The notes beneath the pieces were generated by a model. It was not told the DNA's origin. It saw only the letters and a program-made list of their open reading frames with translations, and made no database searches. A DNA stretch of 30,259 bases from JACDCY01 sp964350145 (GTDB lineage Bacteria > Gemmatimonadota > Gemmatimonadetes > Gemmatimonadales > Gemmatimonadaceae): positions 1 through 30,259 of the forward strand of contig CAYGJL010000034.1 of the NCBI GenBank assembly GCA_964350145.1, in the 5' to 3' direction. This document shows, one piece after another, positions 1-6,875 of the stretch. A program made the position numbers and the translations under genes. Position 1 is the first letter of the stretch; each line of letters begins with the position of its first letter.

Positions 1-61
1 CGAGCGGCAGCGCGATCGATTCGATGATCGCGAAGTTGCGGATCCGTATCTCACTTAGCAT
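1..61 (-). CDS. recN: RecN, DNA repair ATPase, first 20 codons only
   Basis: Only the N-terminus is in the window; the gene runs off the left edge. Reading from an ATG at 61 gives MLSEIRIRNFAIIESIALPL, which matches the conserved opening of RecN (a hydrophobic beta strand of the form LRIRNFALI before the Walker A motif). RecN is an SMC-like ATPase acting in double-strand break repair. The start lies inside the last codons of nadK, an 11-base overlap, and nadK-recN adjacency is common in bacteria. The Walker motifs are not visible, so the call rests on 20 residues plus context. Confidence 0.72.
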   Translation of the reverse strand, partial: MLSEIRIRNFAIIESIALPL

Positions 62-923
62 CGCCGCAATCGTCTTCCTTGAGGCCGCCCCAACCGAGCT
101 TCTGCCGGATGCGGCTGAAGAACGTGTCGGGCGGAAAACGAACCAGCATCACGGGCGACTTCGAGCGCCGGATTATCAGCCGCTCTCCGCGGGTCACTTG
201 CGTTCCGCCCTGCCCGTCCACGGTCAGCAACAGCTCGTCGGGCCCGTCTTCGCTCTGCAGCACGATCTCCGCCTCGGCGTGAACCACCAGCGGTCGTATT
301 CCGAGAGTATGCGCTGAGATCGGCGTGATCACGATGGACTCGAGTCGCGGCGCGACGATCGGGCCCCCCGCTGACAGACTGTAGGCGGTCGATCCCGTCG
401 GAGTCGCGACGACGATTCCGTCGGCGGCGTACGTGCCCATCCGCTCACCGTCGATCGAGATGGACAGCCGGACGACGCGGGCGAAGCCGCCTTTGTGCAG
501 CACGAAGTCGTTCAGCGCGAGCCAGCGCTCCGATCCGGCGGAAGTATCCGGGCCGCTGTCCGTGGTCGCGGCGAGCGTCATGCGCGATTCCGCCGTGTAA
601 TCGCCCGCCTTGAAGCGGCGCAGCGCGCTCTCGACTTCCGATGAGCTGCAGCTCGTGAGAAAGCCGAGCCGGCCGAGATTGACTCCGATGATGGGAACTT
701 GCCGACCGCCGAGCAGCTTGGCGCCGCGCAGCAGAGTGCCGTCGCCGCCGAGCGTGATGAGCGCGTCTATCTCGCTGGCGAAATCGAGTTCCTCGTGCAG
801 CTGCGTCCGCAGGATGGGCTCGTACGCCAGCTCGAAGCCGAGTTCCGGCGCGAGGATCTCCAGCAGCCCCAACATCGCCGGGAGCCTCTCGTACCTTTCG
901 TGCCCGACGACGCCGATCCGCAT
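51..923 (-). CDS. nadK: NAD kinase
   Basis: This 290-residue protein phosphorylates NAD to NADP in the cytosol. The NAD-kinase GGDGT motif is at residues 59-63 (LITLGGDGTLLRG). It is followed by the conserved NLGRLGFLTS stretch, the NDFVLHKG segment and DGIVVATPTGSTAYSLSAGGP. TPISAHTL closes the C-terminal beta-sandwich part. The length is normal for the family. The ATG start at 923 shares its first base with the TGA stop of dxs (TGATG), so translation is probably coupled. Its 3' end overlaps the start of recN. The order dxs-nadK-recN joins isoprenoid and cofactor genes to a repair gene in one transcript. Confidence 0.96.
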   Translation of the reverse strand: MRIGVVGHERYERLPAMLGLLEILAPELGFELAYEPILRTQLHEELDFASEIDALITLGGDGTLLRGAKLLGGRQVPIIGVNLGRLGFLTSCSSSEVESALRRFKAGDYTAESRMTLAATTDSGPDTSAGSERWLALNDFVLHKGGFARVVRLSISIDGERMGTYAADGIVVATPTGSTAYSLSAGGPIVAPRLESIVITPISAHTLGIRPLVVHAEAEIVLQSEDGPDELLLTVDGQGGTQVTRGERLIIRRSKSPVMLVRFPPDTFFSRIRQKLGWGGLKEDDCGDAK

Positions 924-2842
924 CACCCGGCCATCGCCTCGGTCTCCCGCAGGGCGCGCACTCTGCTCGCGATCCCGGCGGCATCGAGGCCGACGGCGGC
1001 GAGCTGCCGCGCGCGCGAGGCCTGCTCGATGAACCGGTCCGGCACGCCGTGCGTCACTACGCGAACGGCCGGCTCCAGCTTCCCGATCACGCCCGCCATG
1101 TACGCGCCGAAGCCGTTCACAACGGTCCCTTCCTCCACGACCAGCAGGTGCCGGTGCTCGGAGAGGATAGCCGCGAGCGTAACCTCGTCGTGCGGCTTGA
1201 GGTAGCGGCAGTTGACGACGGTGACATCGAGCCCTTCCGAAGCGAGCGACTCCGCTGCCTCCAGGGCGGGAAGCACCATCGTGCCGACGGCGAGGATGGC
1301 GAATGCGTCGCCACCGCGCTCCGCGCTCTGGCGCACCACCTCCCACGTGGCGTACGGAACGGGCGCGATCTCGATCGCGGCCCCGGGCTGATCGGGCGCC
1401 GCGTCGCGCGGATACCGCAGCGAGAACGGCCCTTCGCCGTGCTCGATGCCCGCGCGGAGCAGGCCGAGCATTTCCTCAGCGTTCTTGGGGGCCGTCACCG
1501 TGGCGCCGGGGATCGCCAGCATGTACGCAATGTCGTACAACCCCATGTGCGTCGGGCCATCTTCGCCTACCAGCCCGGCGCGATCCATTGCAAACACGAC
1601 CGGCAGGTGCTGAATGGCCACGTCGTGCACGATGCTGTCGTATGCGCGCTGGAGGAACGTCGAGTAGATGGCGCAGACCGGGCGGATCCCCCGCGTTGCG
1701 AGCCCCGCCGCGAACGTGACGGCGTGGCCCTCCGCGATCCCGACGTCGAAGAACCTGTCAGGATGCTCTTTCGCGAACGCCATCGTGCCGGTGCCGCTGG
1801 GCATCGCGGCCGTGACCGCGACGACGCGACGATCGGCAGACGCCAGCTCGGCAAGCCCGCGCCCGAAGATCGCGGTGTATCCTGGATTGGCGCTGGACAC
1901 CGCGCGCTGCTTGCCGGTTGCGGGATCGTGTCCCGGCGGAAGCGCGTGCCATTTCTCGATGTGCTCGCCGGCGGGAAATCCCTTCCCCTTCTGGGTGATC
2001 ACGTGCACCAGCCGCGGGCCCGTCATCTCCCGCACCGCGGCGAACGTGTCCATGAGCGTGTCTATGTTATGCCCGTCAACGGGACCGAAGTAACGGAAGC
2101 CGAGTTCCTCGAACAGGACGCCGGGCGTGAGCAGCGACTTCATGCTCTCTTCCCACTTCCGCACGACCGTTCCGACCGAGTGCAGCGGGCCGGGAGCGTG
2201 ATCTATCGCGGTGCCGATGGCCGTGCGCACGCGATTGTACAGCGGATTCCGCTGAACCGACGTGAGATAGCGCGACATCGCGCCGACGTTCGGGGCGATT
2301 GACATCTCGTTGTCGTTCAGCACGACGATGAAGTCGCGGCCCGCGCCGCCCGCGTTGTTGAGTCCCTCGTACGACAAGCCGGACGTGAGCGCGCCGTCGC
2401 CGAGGATGGACACGACCTTGAACGATTCCCCGTTGAGGTCGCGCGCTACGGCCATGCCGAGCCCGGCGGAGATGGCGGTGGCAGCGTGGCCGGCGCCGAA
2501 GGCGTCGTACTCGCTCTCGCTCCGCTTGAGGAAGCCGGAGATGCCGTCCTTCTGGCGGAGGGACTCCATCGCCGCGTTCCGGCCGGTGAGCAGCTTGTGC
2601 GGGTAGCCCTGGTGCCCGACGTCCCACAGGATCTGATCGCGCGGCGCGTCGAACACGGCATGAATCGCGATGGTGAGTTCGACTACCCCGAGGCCCGCGC
2701 CGATGTGGCCGCCCGTGCGCGAGCACAGCTCGATCAACCGCTCGCGCATGTCGGACGCGAGCGCGCGCAATTCGTCGCGCGACAGCGCCTTGAGCTCGGC
2801 GGGCGATTGAATTCGATCGAGGATGGGCATGCTGGGTGTCAC
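923..2842 (-). CDS. dxs: 1-deoxy-D-xylulose-5-phosphate synthase
   Basis: This thiamine-diphosphate enzyme condenses pyruvate and glyceraldehyde 3-phosphate in the first step of the MEP isoprenoid pathway. Visible signatures are GHQGYPHKLLTGR near the N-terminus and the ThDP-binding GDGALTSG...NDNEMSI block. The transketolase-type catalytic glutamate is in VGIAEGHAVTFAAGLA. A C-terminal transketolase-like domain has the conserved RYPRDAAPD segment. The chosen start is GTG at 2842, because it overlaps the ispA stop as GTGA and has GAGAG a few bases upstream. An ATG four codons in, at 2830 (MPILDRIQSP), is the alternative but has no clear ribosome binding site. The upstream ispA gene belongs to the same pathway. 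Confidence 0.96.
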   Translation of the reverse strand: MTPSMPILDRIQSPAELKALSRDELRALASDMRERLIELCSRTGGHIGAGLGVVELTIAIHAVFDAPRDQILWDVGHQGYPHKLLTGRNAAMESLRQKDGISGFLKRSESEYDAFGAGHAATAISAGLGMAVARDLNGESFKVVSILGDGALTSGLSYEGLNNAGGAGRDFIVVLNDNEMSIAPNVGAMSRYLTSVQRNPLYNRVRTAIGTAIDHAPGPLHSVGTVVRKWEESMKSLLTPGVLFEELGFRYFGPVDGHNIDTLMDTFAAVREMTGPRLVHVITQKGKGFPAGEHIEKWHALPPGHDPATGKQRAVSSANPGYTAIFGRGLAELASADRRVVAVTAAMPSGTGTMAFAKEHPDRFFDVGIAEGHAVTFAAGLATRGIRPVCAIYSTFLQRAYDSIVHDVAIQHLPVVFAMDRAGLVGEDGPTHMGLYDIAYMLAIPGATVTAPKNAEEMLGLLRAGIEHGEGPFSLRYPRDAAPDQPGAAIEIAPVPYATWEVVRQSAERGGDAFAILAVGTMVLPALEAAESLASEGLDVTVVNCRYLKPHDEVTLAAILSEHRHLLVVEEGTVVNGFGAYMAGVIGKLEPAVRVVTHGVPDRFIEQASRARQLAAVGLDAAGIASRVRALRETEAMAG

Positions 2843-3777
2843 GACGCTCTCAGTATGACGAATTTCGCGAGCCGCTGTAGCCGCTCGCTCTCGAGTCCCG
2901 ATGCCGCGACCCCCTCGCACGCGGCGGCTATCAGCGCCGACGCGCGCCGCAGAGCGCCGTCCACCCCGAGCAGGGCCGGATACGTCTGCTTGCCAAGCGC
3001 CGCGTCCCGGCCCGCTGTCTTGCCCAGCTGGTCGCTGGTCGAAGTCACGTCCAGCACGTCGTCGGCGATCTGGAAAGCGAGGCCGATGGCGTGCCCGAAC
3101 CGGGCCAGCGCCGCCAGCTGCGGCTCACCCGCGCCTGCCCCGATCCCGCCGATCTTCACTGATGCCGCGATCAGCTCGCCGGTCTTGCCCCGATGGATGC
3201 GCTCCAGCTCGGCCAGGCCAAAGTCCGCCCCGTGCGACTCGAGGTCGAGCAGCTGCCCGCCGATCATCCCCCCGCCGCCGGCGGCGCGCATGAGCTCCGT
3301 CACGACCGCCGACGTCGCCGCCGGATCGAGCCCGAGTCGTTCCGCGCCGGCCAGCGCCGCGCGCACGGCCAGCGGCACCATCGCGACTCCGGCAACCGTC
3401 GCCGTACGCACGTCCCACTTGCGGTGCACCGTCGGCCGGCCGCGCCGCAGGTCGTCGTCGTCCATACACGGCAGGTCGTCGTGCACCAGCGAGTACGCAT
3501 GTACGATCTCTACCGCGGCCGCGAGCGGCGCCGGGTCGCCGCGCCCGCCGGCCGCGCGGTAAGCCTCGGTCAACAGCACCCCCCGAATGCGCTTGCCCGA
3601 GCCGAGCATCGCGTACCGCGCCGCGTCTCCGAGCCGACCCCAGTCGGACGGAACGAGCGTCGCCGCGCAATGCTCCAGCGCTACCGTGACCTCGCGCCGC
3701 TCCCCGGCGAATTCCTCCTCGAAGCTCGCCAGCGTCGAGTCCAACGATTCCGGCGGAGCCGGCTGGGAAGCGATCAC
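2839..3777 (-). CDS. ispA: Polyprenyl synthetase (farnesyl or geranylgeranyl diphosphate synthase)
   Basis: This short-chain trans-prenyltransferase elongates allylic diphosphates with isopentenyl diphosphate. The first aspartate-rich motif is complete (HDDLPCMDDDDLRRG) and the second is present as FQIADDVLD. GSGKRIRGVL provides the basic isopentenyl-diphosphate-binding patch, and GGQLLDLES and GKTGELI are further conserved blocks. The 312-residue length fits the IspA/CrtE type. The exact chain length made cannot be read with confidence. The start is GTG at 3777, overlapping the folD stop as GTGA. The next gene, dxs, is overlapped in the same way, so ispA and dxs form a small isoprenoid unit. 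Confidence 0.93.
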   Translation of the reverse strand: MIASQPAPPESLDSTLASFEEEFAGERREVTVALEHCAATLVPSDWGRLGDAARYAMLGSGKRIRGVLLTEAYRAAGGRGDPAPLAAAVEIVHAYSLVHDDLPCMDDDDLRRGRPTVHRKWDVRTATVAGVAMVPLAVRAALAGAERLGLDPAATSAVVTELMRAAGGGGMIGGQLLDLESHGADFGLAELERIHRGKTGELIAASVKIGGIGAGAGEPQLAALARFGHAIGLAFQIADDVLDVTSTSDQLGKTAGRDAALGKQTYPALLGVDGALRRASALIAAACEGVAASGLESERLQRLAKFVILRAS

Positions 3778-4658
3778 GCGATGGTCCGTTCCGCGGCGCG
3801 CAGCGTGTTCTTGAGCAGCATCGCGATGGTCATGGGGCCGACGCCGCCCGGGACCGGCGTGATGAGCGACGCGACCTCGCGCACCTCGTCGAATGCGACG
3901 TCGCCCGCGAGTCTGTAGCCCGATGCGCTCGAGGGATCGTCGACGCGGCTGATGCCGACGTCTATGACGACTGCGCCCGGCTTCACCATGTCGCGCTTGA
4001 TCAGGTGCGTCTTGCCCGCGGCCGCGATCAGGATGTCAGCGCGGCGGGTGTGCGCGGCCATGTCCGTGGTCGCGCTGTGGCAGACCGTCACGGTGCAGTT
4101 CGCCTGTGGCGTGTTCTGCAGCATCAGCGCGACCATCGGCTTGCCGACGATGTTACTGCGGCCGACGATGACGCACTCCTTCCCCGCGGTCTTCACGCCC
4201 GCGCGCTGGAGCATCACCTGGATTCCCGCGGGCGTGCACGGCACGAACCCGTCGGTGTCGCCGATCAGCATCTTGCCGACGTTCACCGGATGAAATCCGT
4301 CCACGTCCTTCTCCGGCTTGATGCGCCGGATGACCGAGTCCGCCGCGATCTGCTTCGGCAACGGCATCTGCACCAGGATTCCGTGAATCGCGGGGTCGGC
4401 ATTGAGCGCGTCCACCTGCGCGTCGAGCTCCTGCTGCGAGGTGTCCGCGGGGAGCCGGATGGTGACCGAGTGCATCCCGGCTTCCTCGCACGCCTTTCCC
4501 TTCGACTTCACGTACACGGCGCTCGCGGGATCGTCGCCCACGAGTACGACCGCGAGGCCCGGTCGCACTCCCCGCGCGACGAGCTTCGCGGTCCCGGCCG
4601 CTACTTCGTCGCGCAGCTCGCGCGCGATCGCTTTTCCGTCCAGCAGCTCAGCGGGCAA
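3774..4658 (-). CDS. folD: Bifunctional methylenetetrahydrofolate dehydrogenase / methenyltetrahydrofolate cyclohydrolase
   Basis: FolD interconverts 5,10-methylene-THF and 10-formyl-THF with NADP. Family signatures visible in order are YVKSKGKACEEAGM (the catalytic Tyr and Lys), VQMPLPKQ, PEKDVDGFHPVNVG, GRSNIVGKPM in the Rossmann domain, and PGGVGPMTIAMLL near the C-terminus. The 294-residue length is typical. The best start is a TTG at 4658 (PAELLDGKAIA follows), which lies inside the last codons of rny; no ATG or GTG fits the conserved N-terminus. GAGAG stands about nine bases upstream. The gene is followed by ispA with a GTGA overlap. Confidence 0.95.
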   Translation of the reverse strand: MPAELLDGKAIARELRDEVAAGTAKLVARGVRPGLAVVLVGDDPASAVYVKSKGKACEEAGMHSVTIRLPADTSQQELDAQVDALNADPAIHGILVQMPLPKQIAADSVIRRIKPEKDVDGFHPVNVGKMLIGDTDGFVPCTPAGIQVMLQRAGVKTAGKECVIVGRSNIVGKPMVALMLQNTPQANCTVTVCHSATTDMAAHTRRADILIAAAGKTHLIKRDMVKPGAVVIDVGISRVDDPSSASGYRLAGDVAFDEVREVASLITPVPGGVGPMTIAMLLKNTLRAAERTIA

Positions 4659-6240
4659 AATCCACGGCTCTCGTCTCGCGGATCAGCACGACCTTGATCT
4701 GTCCAGGGTATTGCAGCTCGGCCTCGATGCGGCGCGCGATCTCCTCGGACAGCGACACCATGCGCACGTCGTCCACGTGGTCGGGGGTGACGACCACGCG
4801 AATCTCGCGGCCGGCCTGGATGGCGAACACCTTCTCCACGCCCTTGTAGCTCGCCGCGATCTTCTCCAGCCCTTCCAGCCGCTTCACGTACGTCTCGAAC
4901 GCCTCGCGCCGCGCGCCAGGGCGCGAGCCGGAGATAGCGTCGGCCGCCTGCACCAGCACCGAGATCTCGCTCTCGTGCGGCACGTCGTCGTGGTGCGCGG
5001 CGATGCAGTTCACCACCAGCGGGTGCTCCTCGTACCGCGTCGCGACTTCGACGCCGAGCTGCACGTGCGTGCCCTCGTGCTCGTGCGTGAGGACTTTGCC
5101 GATGTCGTGCAGCAGCGCGCCGCGCTTGGCCATCGCAACGTCGAGCCCCAGCTCAGCGGCCATAATCCCCGCCAGCCACGCAACTTCCTTGGAATGATTG
5201 AGAATGTTCTGGCCGTAGCTCGTGCGCCACCGCATGCGCCCGATCAGCTTGATGAGCTCCGGGTGCAGCCCGTGTACGCCGCTGTCGTACGCGGCGCGCT
5301 CGCCGGTCTCCACGATGCCGACGTTCACCTCCTCCCGCGCCTTGGCCACGACCTCTTCGATCCGACCCGGATGGATCCGCCCGTCGGCGACGAGCTTCTC
5401 GAGCGAAAGCCGCGCGACTTCGCGCCGCACGGGATCGAAGCAGGACACGACGACCGTGTCGGGAGTGTCGTCAATGATCACGTCCACGCCCGTCGCGAGC
5501 TCGAAGGCGCGGATGTTCCGCCCCTCGCGGCCGATGATCCGGCCCTTCATCTCGTCGTTCGGGAGGGCCACGGCCGAGGCGGTGGTCTCCGACGTATGCT
5601 CAGCGGCAATGCGCTGGATGGCGAGCGCCACGATCTTCTTGGCCTCGCGGTCGGCGCCCTTGCGGGCGGTCTCGCGAATCTCGCGGACCTTGTTTGCCGC
5701 GTCGGCCTGCGCCTCCTCCTCGATCCGGCGGATCAGCTCGTTCTTGGCCTCTTCCGCGGACATGCCGGCCAGCTGCTCCAGCCTGCGACGCTCCTCGGCC
5801 ACGATCTGCTCGACTTCCTGCCGGCGCGATTCGATGGTCTGCTCGCGCTCGACTATGCTCTCGTTGCGGCGCGTGACCTCGCGCTCGCGCTGCTCGATCA
5901 GCTCGAACTTGCGCTCGAGGACGGTGCCGCGCTCCTGGACGCGCTTTTCTTCGCGCTCCACCTCTTCGCGGCGCTTCTTGGCCTCGGCCTCCCACTCCTC
6001 GCGGAGGGCGATGGCCTCTTCCTTCCCCGCGACGACCGCGCTCTTCCTGAGCGTCTCGGCCTCGCGGCCGGCCTCGGCTATGATCCGCTGCGCGGCCTCG
6101 TCGGCCGTGTCCTTCGCGGCGCGCTGCCGAGCTAATTCGCTAGCCGCGCCCTTGCGTCGTCCAACAAAGAAAAACGCCGCGGCGGAGACAGCTACCAGAA
6201 CCAGCCCGCCCGCGGCGATCAACGCCGTATTGTATTCCAT
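4648..6240 (-). CDS. rny: Ribonuclease Y
   Basis: RNase Y is a membrane-anchored endoribonuclease that starts mRNA decay. The 530-residue protein has the expected order. An N-terminal membrane helix (ALIAAGGLVLVAVSAAAFFF) is followed by a long charged coiled coil rich in Glu and Arg to about residue 190. A KH domain contains MKGRIIGREGRNIRAFE. An HD domain contains LLHDIGK and HHDDVPHE. The ATG at 6240 is preceded by GGAGG eleven bases upstream. The gene starts 51 bases after zapA and its end overlaps folD by 11 bases. Confidence 0.97.
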   Translation of the reverse strand: MEYNTALIAAGGLVLVAVSAAAFFFVGRRKGAASELARQRAAKDTADEAAQRIIAEAGREAETLRKSAVVAGKEEAIALREEWEAEAKKRREEVEREEKRVQERGTVLERKFELIEQREREVTRRNESIVEREQTIESRRQEVEQIVAEERRRLEQLAGMSAEEAKNELIRRIEEEAQADAANKVREIRETARKGADREAKKIVALAIQRIAAEHTSETTASAVALPNDEMKGRIIGREGRNIRAFELATGVDVIIDDTPDTVVVSCFDPVRREVARLSLEKLVADGRIHPGRIEEVVAKAREEVNVGIVETGERAAYDSGVHGLHPELIKLIGRMRWRTSYGQNILNHSKEVAWLAGIMAAELGLDVAMAKRGALLHDIGKVLTHEHEGTHVQLGVEVATRYEEHPLVVNCIAAHHDDVPHESEISVLVQAADAISGSRPGARREAFETYVKRLEGLEKIAASYKGVEKVFAIQAGREIRVVVTPDHVDDVRMVSLSEEIARRIEAELQYPGQIKVVLIRETRAVDFAR

Positions 6241-6291
6241 GCTGATCTATACCTCCATCGCGCCGGATAGTCGTCGCGCTTTGCGGCAAAG

Positions 6292-6588
6292 TTAATCCCT
6301 CCTCTTGGAGGGAGGGAGCCACGGACGAATCTCGTCGCTGAGCTTCTGCATGGCGCCTACGACCGTGTAGGACGCCTCGCGCGCCTGGAACAGCTCGTCC
6401 GTGATCTGAAGGGCGGCCAGAATGGCCGCCTTGTGCTGCTCCACCACGTTCGTGGATTGCTGCACGCTCTTGATGGTCTTGTCCACGTGCTCGGCGACGG
6501 CCCGGGTGTGCTCCGGGGTCGCGTCGCTGCGAATCGCGTACTCGTCCCCCTGGATCTCCACCTTTACGACGTTCTTCTTAGCGGTCAC
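6292..6588 (-). CDS. zapA: Cell division protein ZapA
   Basis: ZapA is a small protein that bundles FtsZ filaments at the division site. The 98-residue sequence has the family layout: an N-terminal beta part (VVKVEIQGDEYAIRSDATPEHTRAVAEHVD) and a C-terminal helical coiled coil beginning around residue 45 with AILAALQITDELFQ. The start is GTG at 6588, overlapping the stop of the upstream coiled-coil gene as GTGA, with GAGG eight bases upstream. In some proteobacteria zapA is followed by 6S RNA, but the 51 bases here are too short for that. Confidence 0.88.
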   Translation of the reverse strand: MTAKKNVVKVEIQGDEYAIRSDATPEHTRAVAEHVDKTIKSVQQSTNVVEQHKAAILAALQITDELFQAREASYTVVGAMQKLSDEIRPWLPPSKRRD

Positions 6589-6875
6589 TGCGCCGCCTCG
6601 CTCTGCTCGCGGAGGAACCGCACGCGCTCGAGCATGCCATGGACCCGCTCGGTAGCCGCCTTGAGACGCCGGCTCAGGTCCTTATTCTCGCGCTCGAGCG
6701 CGGCCAGCCGCTCGGGGGTCGGCTTGCTCGACGACACCGCAGTGTCGATCTCCTTCAACCGCGCCTCGGCCTGCAGCGCGCGCCGGCGGAAGCCGCTGAG
6801 CTCCTCCCCGAGATGGCGGACGAGCGACTCGAGCTCCTTGAACGCGGCTTTTTCAGGACGTGCGCTGTCTGACAC
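6585..6875 (-). CDS. Small coiled-coil protein of unknown function, coupled to zapA
   Basis: This 96-residue soluble protein is predicted to be almost entirely helical, with heptad-like spacing of Leu and charged residues (for example LAALERENKDLSRRLKAATERVHGMLERVRFLREQ). It has no signal peptide, Cys pair or enzyme motif. The start is GTG at 6875, supported by a strong GAGGGAGAG ribosome binding site. Its first codons overlap the 3' end of pheT by 23 bases. It overlaps zapA as GTGA, so the two are probably made together. A ZapB-like or ZapA-partner role in division is a guess from size, coiled coil and position. I do not recognise a named family. Confidence 0.72.
   Translation of the reverse strand: MSDSARPEKAAFKELESLVRHLGEELSGFRRRALQAEARLKEIDTAVSSSKPTPERLAALERENKDLSRRLKAATERVHGMLERVRFLREQSEAAQ

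Noticed and set aside
4402..6135. Long open frame on the plus strand opposite rny
   Set aside because: It is antisense to a certain RNase Y gene; the Leu/Arg/His-rich composition reflects the complementary GC-rich codons and it shows no domain.
6241..6291. 6S RNA next to zapA
   Set aside because: Only 51 bases separate zapA and rny, far too short for 6S RNA.
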